Shown here: positions 1 to 8,542 of the stretch, one piece after another
Layout: each line of letters opens with the position of its first letter
How positions within the stretch are numbered: position 1 is the stretch's first letter
Assembly (NCBI RefSeq): GCF_036059255.1
Contig: NZ_CP107947.1
Location: 496,001-560,000 of the forward strand
Direction of reading: 5' to 3'
Source: Micromonospora sp. NBC_00389
Lineage (GTDB): Bacteria; Actinomycetota; Actinomycetes; Mycobacteriales; Micromonosporaceae
DNA length: 64,000 bases
Notes under the pieces: model-generated
Seen by the model: the letters and a program-made list of their open reading frames with translations, nothing else
Told to the model about the DNA's origin: nothing
Database searches by the model: none
Position numbers and translations under genes: made by a program

Positions 1-1953
1 TGCCCGGGTGATGCCCACGTACGCCAGCCGACGCTCCTCCTCCAGCTCGCGGGTGTCGCCCAACGAGCGCAGGTGCGGGAAGACGCCGTCCTCCAGCCCG
101 GTCAGGAAGACCACCGGGAACTCCAAGCCCTTGGCGGTGTGCAGCGTCATCAGGGTGACCACGCCCTGATGGTCGGGGTCGTCGGAGGGAATCTGGTCGG
201 CGTCGGCGACCAGCGCGACCTGCTCCAGGAAGCCCGCCAGAGTGGCCCGCTCCCCCTCCTCGCCCAACGCCTCGATCCGCTCGGTGTACTCCCGGGCGAC
301 GCTGACCAGCTCCTGGAGGTTGTCCACCCGGCCGGCGTCCTGCGGGTCGAGGCTCTCCTCCAACTCGGTGAGGTAACCCGAGCGGGTCAGCAGCGCCTCC
401 AGCACCTCCTCCGGGGTGCCGGTCTCGGCCAGCGTGCGGGCGTCGTCGAGCAGCGCCACGAAGTCGGCGATGCCGTTGGCCGCCCGGCTGGAGATGCCCG
501 GCGCCTCCCGGGCCCGGCGCAGCGCGGCGCCGAACGAGATCCGGTCGCGGCTGGAGAGCGCTTCGACGCACGCCTCCGCACGGTCGCCGATCCCCCGGCG
601 CGGGGTGTTCAGCACCCGCCGCAGGCTCACCGTGTCGTCGTCGTTGACCACCGACCGCAGGTACGCGAGCGCGTCGCGGACCTCCTTGCGCTCGTAGAAG
701 CGCACCCCGCCGACCACCTTGTAGGGCAGGCCGACCCGGATGAACACCTCCTCGAAGACCCGGGACTGGGCGTTGGTGCGGTAGAAGACGGCGACGTCAC
801 CGGGACGGGTCTCGTCGGCGTCGACCAGCCGGTCGATCTCCCGGGCCGCCCAGTCCGCCTCGGCGTGCTCGGTGTCGGCCACGTAGCCGACGATCCGCTC
901 GCCGGCGCCGGCCTCGCTCCACAGCCGCTTCGGCTTGCGGGAGGTGTTCCGGTCGATCACCGCGTTGGCCGCGTTGAGGATGGTCTGGGTCGAGCGGTAG
1001 TTCTGCTCCAGCAGGATCGTCCGCGCGTTGCTGAAGTCCCGCTCGAACTCCAGGATGTTGCGGATCGTCGCGCCCCGGAACGCGTAGATCGACTGGTCGG
1101 CGTCGCCGACCACGCACAGCTCGGCCGGGTCCAGCCCCTCGGTGCCGGAGACCAGCTCCTTGATCAGCGTGTACTGCGCGTGGTTGGTGTCCTGGTACTC
1201 GTCGACCAGGACGTGCCGGAACCGGCGGCGGTAGCTCTCCGCGACGTGCGGGTGGGACTGGAGCAGGTGCACGGTGGTCATGATCAGGTCGTCGAAGTCC
1301 AGTGCGTGCGCCTCGCGCAGCCGCCGCTGGTAGAGCGTGTACGCCTCGGCCAGCGCCCGCTCGTTGGGCCCCTTGGCCCCCGCCGCGAACTGCTCCGGGT
1401 CGACCAGCTCGTTCTTCAGGTTGGAGACCTGGGCGGCCAGCCCACGCGCCGGGTAGCGCTTCGGGTCCAGGTCCAGCTCGCGGGCGACCAACTGCATCAG
1501 CCGGCGGGAGTCGTCCGCGTCGTAGATCGAGAACGTGGACTTGAGGCCGGCGTGCTCGTGCTCGGCGCGCAGGATCCGGACACACGCGGAGTGGAACGTC
1601 GACACCCACATCAGCCGGGCCCGCGGGCCGACCAGCGCGGCCACCCGCTCCTTCATCTCGCCAGCGGCCTTGTTGGTGAAGGTGATCGCGATGATCTCCC
1701 CGGGGTGCACGTCCCGCGCGGCGAGCAGGTAGGCGATCCGGTGGGTGAGCACCCGGGTCTTGCCGGAACCGGCGCCCGCCACGATCAACAGCGGCGAGCC
1801 GGCATGAGTGACCGCGTCGCGCTGCGGCCCGTTCAGCCCGGCGAGCAGCTGCTGCGGATCGAGGCGTACGGCGGACGGCCGGGGCCGGTCCGGGCGAGCC
1901 GGCGCGGACTCCGGCGCAGGCGGGGACGCGGGGATGTCGAAGAGAGGATGCAT
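1..1953 (-). CDS. pcrA: ATP-dependent DNA helicase PcrA/UvrD1 (3' end cut by window edge)
   Basis: Superfamily 1A 3'-5' DNA helicase acting in nucleotide excision repair and removal of protein roadblocks. The first 651 codons are present; the C-terminus lies left of the window. The Q motif (NGPQRDAV, about residues 41-48) is followed by Walker A GAGSGKT at 60-66 and TFTNKAAGEM at 91-100. The DEXQ-box motif appears as VDEYQDTN near base 1195. The ATG at 1953 is the only sensible start because an in-frame TAG lies a few codons upstream. The first 35 residues are a Pro/Ala/Arg-rich extension. In mycobacteria uvrD1 also lies next to an AroQ-delta chorismate mutase, which supports orthology. What cannot be seen is the C-terminal tail that binds Ku or RNA polymerase in relatives. 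A long antisense reading frame here is only a GC-bias shadow. Confidence 0.95.
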   Translation of the reverse strand, partial: MHPLFDIPASPPAPESAPARPDRPRPSAVRLDPQQLLAGLNGPQRDAVTHAGSPLLIVAGAGSGKTRVLTHRIAYLLAARDVHPGEIIAITFTNKAAGEMKERVAALVGPRARLMWVSTFHSACVRILRAEHEHAGLKSTFSIYDADDSRRLMQLVARELDLDPKRYPARGLAAQVSNLKNELVDPEQFAAGAKGPNERALAEAYTLYQRRLREAHALDFDDLIMTTVHLLQSHPHVAESYRRRFRHVLVDEYQDTNHAQYTLIKELVSGTEGLDPAELCVVGDADQSIYAFRGATIRNILEFERDFSNARTILLEQNYRSTQTILNAANAVIDRNTSRKPKRLWSEAGAGERIVGYVADTEHAEADWAAREIDRLVDADETRPGDVAVFYRTNAQSRVFEEVFIRVGLPYKVVGGVRFYERKEVRDALAYLRSVVNDDDTVSLRRVLNTPRRGIGDRAEACVEALSSRDRISFGAALRRAREAPGISSRAANGIADFVALLDDARTLAETGTPEEVLEALLTRSGYLTELEESLDPQDAGRVDNLQELVSVAREYTERIEALGEEGERATLAGFLEQVALVADADQIPSDDPDHQGVVTLMTLHTAKGLEFPVVFLTGLEDGVFPHLRSLGDTRELEEERRLAYVGITRA

Positions 1954-2056
1954 CGCCCAGCAAGTCTATGCCGCCGGGCAGACACTTCCCGACCGCGCGG
2001 TGTCGTGGCTCGCGCCGTCTCCCCCGTCGCCGCACCGTGCCGTCCGATCGAACCGC

Positions 2057-2086
2057 TTGCGCACGGGCGGGCGGCATGGGCATACT
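2057..2086 (+). promoter_or_regulatory. Promoter of the chorismate mutase attenuator
   Basis: TTGCGC at 2057-2062 and CATACT at 2081-2086 are separated by 18 bp, a good sigma-70-like arrangement. The expected transcription start, about 7 nt downstream, falls on or next to the GTG at 2094, so the leader peptide would be read from a leaderless transcript. The start site is inferred, not seen. Confidence 0.6.
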
Positions 2087-2093
2087 CGACGGC

Positions 2094-2159
2094 GTGTTCG
2101 CTCAGCGCTACTACTTTTACTACGGCACCGGGAGTCCGGCAGCCGTAGGTCGCGCCTGA
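2094..2159 (+). CDS. Aromatic-rich attenuator leader peptide (21 aa)
   Basis: Small reading frame GTG...TGA of 21 codons with no Shine-Dalgarno, placed exactly where transcription should start. It carries the run YYFYY (codons 6-10, bases 2109-2123) plus an early Phe. The single TTT codon in this high-GC genome is notable. Codons 13-15 (GGG AGT CCG) encode part of the peptide and also form the antiterminator strand. The peptide itself probably has no function; its translation would report charged Tyr- and Phe-tRNA to the downstream chorismate mutase gene, as leader peptides do in the pheA and trp operons. It is too short for routine gene callers. Confidence 0.75.
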   Translation: MFAQRYYFYYGTGSPAAVGRA

Positions 2160-2208
2160 TCGATCAGACCTGCAAAAAGCCCCGGGCTCCTGGAGTCCGG
2201 GGCTTTTT
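2131..2208 (+). promoter_or_regulatory. Tyr/Phe-responsive transcription attenuator
   Basis: The sequence GGAGTCCGG occurs twice: inside the leader peptide gene (2131-2139) and as the 3' arm of the terminator (2192-2200). Both can pair with the same strand, CCCCGGGCTCC (2180-2190). A ribosome stalled on the Tyr/Phe run would leave the upstream copy free to pair with 2180-2190 (antitermination). A ribosome that reaches the stop codon at 2157-2159 would cover it, so the terminator forms. The layout is read directly from sequence; the response to Tyr or Phe is inferred from the codons. Confidence 0.7.
2174..2208 (+). terminator. Intrinsic terminator inside the attenuator
   Basis: Arms 2174-2190 and 2192-2208 pair over about 17 positions with a single G:U and end in TTTTT. 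The innermost pairs must open to make a loop. This is one of the few hairpins in the window with a real T-tract. It lies 47 nt before the chorismate mutase ATG. Confidence 0.85.
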
Positions 2209-2254
2209 CGTCCCGGGATCCGGGCACCGGGCACCACAGTGCGAGGGGTACCCG

Positions 2255-2668
2255 ATGATGACAGACGTGGCGGAGCAGAACGGCGGCCCGACCCGACCGG
2301 GGGCGGAGCAGCCCCCGGCGAACGGGAGCGAGCCGGTGGCGGCGACGACGCCGCCGGCCGAGGACGCCGGGGTCGCCGAGGACGGCGGGCCGGCCGAGGC
2401 ACGGACCGGCACCGCGGAGCCGGCCGCCGCCGCGCGGATCGTGCAGATCAGGGAACGGATCGACGAGATCGACCACGCGTTGATCGCGCTGTGGCACGAG
2501 CGGGCCACGCTGTCCCAGGAGGTCGGCGCGACCCGGATGGCCTCCGGCGGCACCCGCCTGGTGCTCTCCCGGGAACGGGAGATCCTGGAGCGCTTCCGGA
2601 TCGCACTCGGCGCCGACGGCACCCAACTGGCGCTGCTGCTGCTCCGCGCGGGCCGCGGCCCGCTGTGA
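2255..2668 (+). CDS. Chorismate mutase, AroQ-delta type
   Basis: Converts chorismate to prephenate at the branch point to Phe and Tyr; cytoplasmic. The product is 137 aa, with an acidic Pro/Ala-rich N-terminal stretch of about 60 residues. The all-helical CM_2 domain follows (IRERIDEIDHALIAL...). The MASGGTRLV segment and the C-terminal LLLLRAGRGPL closely resemble the intracellular mycobacterial enzyme (Rv0948c), which is activated by docking onto DAHP synthase through this tail. That activation is family knowledge, not shown here. GAGGGG lies 6 nt before the first of two adjacent ATGs (2255, 2258); either could be used. The Tyr/Phe attenuator lies directly upstream. Neighbour pcrA is divergent, as in mycobacteria. 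Confidence 0.92.
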   Translation: MMTDVAEQNGGPTRPGAEQPPANGSEPVAATTPPAEDAGVAEDGGPAEARTGTAEPAAAARIVQIRERIDEIDHALIALWHERATLSQEVGATRMASGGTRLVLSREREILERFRIALGADGTQLALLLLRAGRGPL

Positions 2669-2762
2669 GCCGCTCCGGCGGCCCACCGGGCGCCGGACCG
2701 GCCCGATACCCCCGCCGGCCCGCCGGCGCGGGAGCGGCCCGATCAGGGCCACGGACAAACGA

Positions 2763-2801
2763 AACCGCCTGCCGTCGTCGTGGTGACGTCGGCAGGCGGT
2801 T
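2763..2801. terminator. Bidirectional terminator, chorismate mutase / peptide transporter
   Basis: Perfect 12-bp arms AACCGCCTGCCG (2763-2774) and its complement (2790-2801) lie between two convergent genes. It ends in TTCC on one side and GTTTCG on the other. It ends the peptide importer operon on the minus strand. Confidence 0.75.
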
Positions 2802-2809
2802 CCGGTGAC

Positions 2810-3823
2810 TCACGCCTCGTGAGTGGCGACGATCTCGCGCCGCTCCGCGAAGTGGCAGGCGCTCGGGTGGTCCGAGGTCTGCCGGATCTCCAGCAGCGGG
2901 ACCTGCTCGGCGCAGACGTCCTGCGCCTTCCAGCAGCGGGTCCGGAACCGGCAGCCCGAGGGCGGGCTGATCGGCGACGGCACGTCACCCGTGAGCCGGA
3001 TGATCGTCTTGTTGTTCCGCTGCGTCGGGTCCGGCACCGGCACCGCGGAGAGCAGCGCCTGGGTGTACGGGTGGGTCGGCCGCTCGTAGATCTCGTCCTC
3101 GGTGCCGATCTCGACGACCTTGCCGAGGTACATCACCGCGACCCGGTCCGAGAGGTGGCGGACCACCGACAGGTCGTGCGCGATGAAGATGTACGAGAGC
3201 CCGAACTCGGTCTGCAGTTGCTCCAGCAGGTTCATCACCTGGGCCTGGATGGACACGTCCAGCGCCGACACCGGCTCGTCGCAGACGATCACCTCGGGCC
3301 GCAGGGCGAGCGCGCGGGCGATCCCGATGCGCTGGCGCTGACCGCCGGAGAACTGGTGCGGGTACCGGTTGATGTGCTCCGGGTTGAGCCCGACCAGGTC
3401 GAGCAGCTCCTTGACCTTGCCCCGACGGCTGCCCTTCGGCGCCACCTCGGGGTGGATCTCGAACGGCTCACCGATCAGGTCACCGACCGTCATCCGCGGG
3501 TTCAGCGAGGTGTACGGGTCCTGCATCACCAGCTGGATCTGCCGACGGAGCCGCCGCAGCGCACCACCGGAGAGCTTGGAGATGTCCTGGCCCTTGTAGA
3601 CCACGCTGCCGGCGGTCGGCTTCTCCAGGTTCATCAGGACCCGGGCGAGGGTCGACTTGCCGCAGCCGGACTCACCGACCACGCCGAGCGTCTCACCGGC
3701 ACGCAGACCGAACGAGACCCCGTCGACCGCCTTGACCTGACCGACGGTCTTCTTGAACACCACACCCTGGGTGACGGGGTAGTGCTTGACCAGGTCATGG
3801 ACCTCGATGATGTTCTCAGACAC
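2810..3823 (-). CDS. Oligopeptide/dipeptide ABC transporter ATP-binding protein (OppF/DppF type)
   Basis: Second ATPase of a peptide importer, cytoplasmic face of the membrane, 337 aa. Walker [10 protein letters not shown] is at residues 50-58, followed by the [10 protein letters not shown] signature, Walker [13 protein letters not shown] and the H-loop IAHDLSVV. The C-terminal oligo_HPY domain carries the Cys cluster CRFRTRC...C...ACHF typical of this subfamily. The ATG at 3823 overlaps the end of the OppD-type gene by 8 bp, indicating translational coupling. It is the last gene of the five-gene operon and runs into the hairpin at 2763-2801. The substrate could be oligopeptides or dipeptides; sequence alone does not decide. 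Confidence 0.93.
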   Translation of the reverse strand: MSENIIEVHDLVKHYPVTQGVVFKKTVGQVKAVDGVSFGLRAGETLGVVGESGCGKSTLARVLMNLEKPTAGSVVYKGQDISKLSGGALRRLRRQIQLVMQDPYTSLNPRMTVGDLIGEPFEIHPEVAPKGSRRGKVKELLDLVGLNPEHINRYPHQFSGGQRQRIGIARALALRPEVIVCDEPVSALDVSIQAQVMNLLEQLQTEFGLSYIFIAHDLSVVRHLSDRVAVMYLGKVVEIGTEDEIYERPTHPYTQALLSAVPVPDPTQRNNKTIIRLTGDVPSPISPPSGCRFRTRCWKAQDVCAEQVPLLEIRQTSDHPSACHFAERREIVATHEA

Positions 3824-4859
3824 GGTTCACCAGCTCCTCGGCGAAGTGGCAGGCGCTGGCCCGGGCGTGACCCACCTGCAGCAGCGGCGGGACCTTCTCC
3901 CGGCACACCGGCTGAGCCATGGGGCAGCGCGGGTTGAACGGGCAGCCCGGCGGGATGTTCATCAGGTTCGGCGGAAGGCCCTTGATCGTCCGGAGCTGCT
4001 GCCCCTTCTCGTCCATCCGCGGGATGGAGTCGATCAGGCCCATCGTGTACGGGTGCGCCGGCTTGGCGTACAGGTCGTACACGTCGGCTTCCTCGACGAT
4101 CCGGCCCGCGTACATGACCGCGATCCGGTCCGCGACGTCGGCGACCACGCCGAGGTCGTGGGTGATCAGGATCATGCCCATCTGCCGCTCACGCTGGAGC
4201 TCGGCGAGCAGGTCCATGATCTGGGCCTGCACGGTCACGTCGAGCGCGGTGGTCGGCTCGTCCGCGATCAGCACCTCCGGGTCGAGCGCCAGCGACATCG
4301 CGATCATCGCGCGCTGCCGCATACCGCCGGAGAACTGGTGCGGATAGTTGTTGAACCGGCCCTTGGCGTTCGGGATCTTGACCTGGTCGAGCATCTCGAT
4401 CGCACGCTTCTTGGCGTCCGCGCGACCCATGCCCCGCCGGACCCGGAACTGCTCGGCGATCTGGAACCCGACGGTGAAGACCGGGTTCAGCGCGGAGAGC
4501 GCGTCCTGGAAGATCATCGCGATGCCCTCACCGCGAATGCGGCGCCGCTCCTCTTCGGACATGCGGAGCATGTCCTTGCCGTGGAAGCGGACCTGCCCGC
4601 CGGTGACGAACCCGGGCGGGGTGTCGAGGATGCCCATGATGGTCTGCGCCGTGACGCTCTTACCGGAGCCGGACTCGCCGAGCACGGCGAGGGTCTCCCC
4701 CGCGTCGACGTGGTACGTGACCCCGTTGATGACCTTGGCGACGCCGTCCCGGGTACGGAACTCCACCCGCAGGTCGTCGACCTCGAGCAGCCGGCCAGAG
4801 GGACGTCCGGACCCGCCGGTTCCCGGCGCGGACTGCTCGGACACGAGAATGTCGGACAA
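3816..4859 (-). CDS. Oligopeptide/dipeptide ABC transporter ATP-binding protein (OppD/DppD type)
   Basis: First ATPase of the importer, 347 aa. About 25 disordered residues come first, then the ABC domain: Walker A GESGSGKS, signature FSGGMRQRAM (the OppD-type GM variant), Walker B VLIADEPTTALD and H-loop ITHDLGVV. The C-terminal Cys-rich tail (CPFNPRC...C...ACHF) matches the oligo_HPY domain. It pairs with the downstream OppF-type ATPase to drive the two permeases. It begins 11 bp after the OppC-type gene ends, within the same minus-strand operon. Confidence 0.93.
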   Translation of the reverse strand: MSDILVSEQSAPGTGGSGRPSGRLLEVDDLRVEFRTRDGVAKVINGVTYHVDAGETLAVLGESGSGKSVTAQTIMGILDTPPGFVTGGQVRFHGKDMLRMSEEERRRIRGEGIAMIFQDALSALNPVFTVGFQIAEQFRVRRGMGRADAKKRAIEMLDQVKIPNAKGRFNNYPHQFSGGMRQRAMIAMSLALDPEVLIADEPTTALDVTVQAQIMDLLAELQRERQMGMILITHDLGVVADVADRIAVMYAGRIVEEADVYDLYAKPAHPYTMGLIDSIPRMDEKGQQLRTIKGLPPNLMNIPPGCPFNPRCPMAQPVCREKVPPLLQVGHARASACHFAEELVNRV

Positions 4860-4870
4860 CTGGATCTCCC

Positions 4871-5836
4871 CTAGCGGAGTTTCGGATCGAGGGCCTCGCG
4901 GACCGCCTCACCGAGCATCACGAAGCTCAGCACAGCGGTGACGAGGAACGCGGCGGGGAAGAACACCAGCCCCGGCGCGACCCGGATGAACTGCTGCCCG
5001 TCGCTGATCATGATGCCCCAGGACACCACCGGCGACTTCAGGCCGACGCCCAGGAACGACAGGGTGGCCTCGGCACCGATGAACGAACCGACCATGATCG
5101 TGCCGTAGACCAGCAGCGGGGCCAGGCAGTTCGGCAGCAGGTGCTTGAGGATGATCCGGCCGGTGCCGGCACCCAACGCGCGGGCCGCGACGATGTAGTC
5201 GGCCTCCTTGGTGGCGAGCACCGAGGAGCGCATCAGCCGCATCACGACCGGCCAGCTCAGCACGATCAGGGAGGCGATCACCAGGCCCATGATCTGGGCC
5301 TTGCTGTTGCCGGAGCCCGAGCCGTTGAACGTGGTCAGGATGACGATCGCGCCGAGCACGAAGGGCAGGCCGAAGAAGACATCGGCGATCCGGCTGAGCA
5401 GACCGTCCACCCAGCCACCGCGGTAGCCGGAGATGATGCCCATGGCGCCGCCGACCAGCAGGGTGCCGATCACGGAGAGCACGGCGACCACGATGGAGGC
5501 GCGCGCACCGTAGATGACCCGGGCGTAGACGTCCCGGCCCTGCACGTCGTAACCGAACCAGCCCTCGGCGGACGGCTTGTTGAGGCTCCGGGACAGCGTG
5601 CCGTTGACCGCGTCGCCCGGGGCGAACAGCTGCGGGAAGGCCGCCATCAGGAGGAAGATCACGATCAGCGTGGCCGAGATCCAGAACAGCGGCTTGCGCC
5701 GCAGGTCCCGCCACGCGTCACCGAGCAGGCCACGCGGCTTCTCGTTGCTCTGCGGCAGGCCCGTCCCGGTGGGGGCGACGACGTCGGCCTGGGCGGGAGG
5801 GGTGCTGACGATCGATGCGGTACTCGGGTCACTCAT
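4871..5836 (-). CDS. Oligopeptide/dipeptide ABC transporter permease (OppC/DppC type)
   Basis: Inner-membrane permease of the peptide importer. The start chosen is the ATG at 5836 (MSDPSTAS...), because AAGGA lies 7 nt upstream and the ATG overlaps the previous stop as ATGAGTGA; a longer frame beginning 13 codons upstream lacks this. The product is 321 aa with a cytoplasmic N-tail of about 45 residues, a first membrane segment (FWISATLIVIFLLMAAF), a periplasmic loop (GYDVQGRDVYARVIYGAR, typical of OppC) and five further segments. The EAA loop (ARALGAGTGRIILKHLLPN) contacts the ATPases. Confidence 0.92.
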   Translation of the reverse strand: MSDPSTASIVSTPPAQADVVAPTGTGLPQSNEKPRGLLGDAWRDLRRKPLFWISATLIVIFLLMAAFPQLFAPGDAVNGTLSRSLNKPSAEGWFGYDVQGRDVYARVIYGARASIVVAVLSVIGTLLVGGAMGIISGYRGGWVDGLLSRIADVFFGLPFVLGAIVILTTFNGSGSGNSKAQIMGLVIASLIVLSWPVVMRLMRSSVLATKEADYIVAARALGAGTGRIILKHLLPNCLAPLLVYGTIMVGSFIGAEATLSFLGVGLKSPVVSWGIMISDGQQFIRVAPGLVFFPAAFLVTAVLSFVMLGEAVREALDPKLR

Positions 5837-6755
5837 AGCGGATCCTTGGGTCCAGGGCGGCGTAGAGCAGGTCAACCACCAGGTTCATCACGAGATAGAC
5901 CAGCACCAGGACGACGACGATCCCTACCACGGTAGCGCTTTCCTTGGTGACGATCGCGCGGAAGACCTGGCGGCCGATTCCGTTGATGCCGAAGATGCCC
6001 TCGGTGACGATCGCGCCGCCCATCAGGGCACCGAGGTCGGTGCCGAGCAGGGTGACCACCGGGATGAGCGAGTTGCGCAGCAGGTGCACGCCCACCACCC
6101 GGCGCATCGGCAGGCCCTTGGCGATGGCGGTACGCACGTAGTCGGCGCGGCGGTTCTCCGCGATGCTCGTTCGCGCCACTCGGGCGATGTACGCCACTGA
6201 CGCGCTACCGAGCACGAAGCCCGGCACGATCAGCTCGGAGATCCGCATCTCGGACGAGACGGTCGGCGTGATGATGCCCCACTGCACGCCCAGCAGCCAC
6301 TGGAGCACGAAGCCGACGACGAAGACCGGCAATGCGATGAGGAAGAGGGTGGAGACCAGGACCAGGTTGTCCAGGAAGCCGTTGCGGCGCAGACCGGTCA
6401 GCACGCCGGCGCCGAGGCCGATCACGGCCTCGATGGTGAGCGCCACCAGAGCCAGCTTCAGGGTGTTCGGGTACGACGTCATGATGATGTCGCTGATCTC
6501 GCGCTGCGAGAACGTCTGACCGAAGTCGCCCTGGAGAAGGTTCTTCATGTAGTTGGCGTACTGCACGAAGACGTTCTGGTCCAGGTGGTACTTCTCGGTC
6601 ATGAACGCGATGTACTGGTCCGGGCAGCGGCGCTCACCGCACTTGCCGGCGAACGGATCGCCCGGGACGGCCCAGACGAGGGCGTAGATCAGGAACGTCG
6701 TGCCGATGAAGACCGGCACGAGTTGGAGCAGCCGTCTCAACAGATAACGGCCCAT
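5829..6755 (-). CDS. Oligopeptide/dipeptide ABC transporter permease (OppB/DppB type)
   Basis: Partner permease of the importer, 308 aa. The start is placed at the ATG at 6755 (MGRYLLRRLLQLVPVF), the usual N-terminus of OppB proteins, with GGAGGA 7 nt upstream. The open frame extends 26 codons further but that part looks non-coding. Six membrane segments are visible, with the EAA loop AIAKGLPMRRVVGVHLLRN. A pair of Cys (CGERRC) in the first external loop could form a disulphide. Its stop overlaps the OppC-type start by 8 bp. A strong hairpin separates it from the binding-protein gene upstream. Confidence 0.92.
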   Translation of the reverse strand: MGRYLLRRLLQLVPVFIGTTFLIYALVWAVPGDPFAGKCGERRCPDQYIAFMTEKYHLDQNVFVQYANYMKNLLQGDFGQTFSQREISDIIMTSYPNTLKLALVALTIEAVIGLGAGVLTGLRRNGFLDNLVLVSTLFLIALPVFVVGFVLQWLLGVQWGIITPTVSSEMRISELIVPGFVLGSASVAYIARVARTSIAENRRADYVRTAIAKGLPMRRVVGVHLLRNSLIPVVTLLGTDLGALMGGAIVTEGIFGINGIGRQVFRAIVTKESATVVGIVVVLVLVYLVMNLVVDLLYAALDPRIRYE

Positions 6756-6848
6756 GGGGTGGTCCTCCAGACAGGGGGCGCGTCGGACGGCCGACACGGT
6801 GGTGACAACGTGGCGAGTGGAGTGTTGTAACACCCACTCGCGGAACGG

Positions 6849-6890
6849 CCCCGGGTCGGGCTCACCGGATGTGGCGAGCCCGACCCGGGG
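6849..6890 (-). terminator. Intercistronic hairpin between binding protein and permease genes
   Basis: Perfect 15-bp arms CCCCGGGTCGGGCTC (6849-6863) and GAGCCCGACCCGGGG (6876-6890) with a 12-nt loop, about 15 bp after the binding-protein stop and before the permease gene. There is no T-tract. In such transporter operons a hairpin here often terminates partially or stabilises the upstream mRNA, which would give an excess of binding protein. That role is inferred. Confidence 0.65.
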
Positions 6891-6904
6891 TCAGACCGTT
6901 CGGA

Positions 6905-8542
6905 TCAGAGCTCGACCGAGGTGATGTCGAGTTCGCCGACGTTGTTCAGCTCGAGCTTCTTGATCTTCTCCGAGTGGCCGGACTGCTGGCCGTAGAAGTA
7001 GATCGGGATGCTCGGGACGTCCTGGTCGACAAGCTCAACCGCCTTGGAGAACGCCTCGTGCGAGGCCTCCAGGCTCGGAGCGGCGCTGGCCTGCTTCGCC
7101 AGGGCGTCGACCTCCTTGTTGCTGTACAGACCGTCGTTCGAGGAGCCACCAGTCACGTAGAGCGGGTTGACCCAGTTCTCCACGTCCGGGTAGTCCTGCT
7201 GCCAGGCGGCACGGTACGGGCCGGTCATCTTGTGGGCGTTGATGTTCTGGCGGAAGACCGCGAAGGTCGGCACGCCCTCGGCGCGAGCCTCGATGCCGAG
7301 GTTGGTCTTGACCTGCTGCGCAACGGCGTCCATCCAGTCCTTGTGGCTGGAGTCGGCGTTGTAGTAGAAGACCATCTCACCGGTGAAGCCACCGGCCTCG
7401 GCCAGCAGCTGCTTGGCCGCAGCGGCGTCGAACTTGCAGGCGGTGCAGTTGCCCGGCTTGGCGCCCGGGGTCAGCGGGTTCGCCCAGCTGTCGGCCGGCT
7501 TGCGGGTACCGAAGAAGATCTTGTCCGAGATCTCCTGCCGGTTGATCGACAGCGACACGGCACGACGCAGCTTCGGGTTCTGGAAGCGCTTGTCGTAGGT
7601 CGGGAACGCGATCAGCGCGGTCGACGGCGTCACGGTCGACAGGCCCCGCTCGCCGAGGTCGGTCTTCCACTTGTCACCGGCGAGCGCCGAGGTGGGGACA
7701 ACCTCCATGAAGTCGAGGTTGTTGCCCAGCAGATCGGCGTAGGCAGCCGACTCGTCCTGGTACAGCTTGACGTCGACGTCCTTGAGCTTCATCTTGTCGC
7801 GCAGGCTGTAGTCGTCGAAGCGCGTCAGCTTGATGAGGACGTTGTCCTCCCACGACACGAACTTCACCGGGCCGTTGCCGACCGGCTTCTTGCCGAACTC
7901 TTCGGGCTTCTGGGTGAAGAACACGTCCGGCAGCGGCATGAAGGCGCTGTAGCCGAGCTTGGTCGGGAAGACCGCGGTCGGCGCGGCGAGGGTGACCTCG
8001 AAGGTCTGGTCGTCGACGACCTTCAGACCGGACATCTTCTCGGCCGTCGGCGCCGGGGCCTTCTGCGGGCCCTCGCCGTCCGGGTCCGAGGTGTAGGTCT
8101 GGTCGAAGCCAGCGATGTCCGAGAAGAAGGTGCCGTTCTGCGCGCCGTTCGGCGAGTAGGCGGCCCAGTTCCAGGCGTCGACGAAGTTCTTCGCCTTCAC
8201 CTCGGTACCGTCGTGGAACTTGGTACCCTTCTTGATCTTGATCGTGAAGACCTTGGAGTCCTTGGTGTCGATGGACTCCGCCAGCGCGTTGCGCGGGGCC
8301 CCACCGTCGTTGGGGTACTCGACCAGGCCGGTCCACAGCCAGTCGATGACCTTGCCGCCGCCGGTCTCCGTGGTGTTCGACGGGACCAGCGGGTTCTCCG
8401 GCTGGACGCCGTGGATGACGATCGAGCCGTCCGTGCTGGTGGCGGCGTCGCCGTCACCGTCACCGCTCGAGCAACCGCTCGCGACAAGCACGGCAGCCGC
8501 GCTGAGCGCGATTGCGCTCGTCGCCCGCTTCGAGACTCTCAT
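6905..8542 (-). CDS. Peptide ABC transporter substrate-binding lipoprotein (SBP family 5)
   Basis: Extracellular solute receptor of the importer, 545 aa. The start is the ATG at 8542 (MRVSKRATSA...) with AGGAGG about 11 nt upstream; 26 more codons are open upstream but lack support. A lipoprotein signal ends in LVASGC, so Cys24 would be lipidated and anchored to the outer face of the membrane. The mature part shows the OppA/DppA fold: an early region with the IVIHGVQPENPL strand, then KKGTKFHDGTEVKAKNF, a hallmark of family 5 receptors. It is the first gene of the operon, transcribed from the 8.5-9.0 kb region. Confidence 0.93.
   Translation of the reverse strand: MRVSKRATSAIALSAAAVLVASGCSSGDGDGDAATSTDGSIVIHGVQPENPLVPSNTTETGGGKVIDWLWTGLVEYPNDGGAPRNALAESIDTKDSKVFTIKIKKGTKFHDGTEVKAKNFVDAWNWAAYSPNGAQNGTFFSDIAGFDQTYTSDPDGEGPQKAPAPTAEKMSGLKVVDDQTFEVTLAAPTAVFPTKLGYSAFMPLPDVFFTQKPEEFGKKPVGNGPVKFVSWEDNVLIKLTRFDDYSLRDKMKLKDVDVKLYQDESAAYADLLGNNLDFMEVVPTSALAGDKWKTDLGERGLSTVTPSTALIAFPTYDKRFQNPKLRRAVSLSINRQEISDKIFFGTRKPADSWANPLTPGAKPGNCTACKFDAAAAKQLLAEAGGFTGEMVFYYNADSSHKDWMDAVAQQVKTNLGIEARAEGVPTFAVFRQNINAHKMTGPYRAAWQQDYPDVENWVNPLYVTGGSSNDGLYSNKEVDALAKQASAAPSLEASHEAFSKAVELVDQDVPSIPIYFYGQQSGHSEKIKKLELNNVGELDITSVEL

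Noticed and set aside
73-2148. Plus-strand open frame of 691 codons antisense to pcrA
   Set aside because: Low-complexity Arg/Gly/Val/Leu composition without any motif; the opposite strand encodes a helicase with all its motifs. GC-rich third positions keep antisense frames open.
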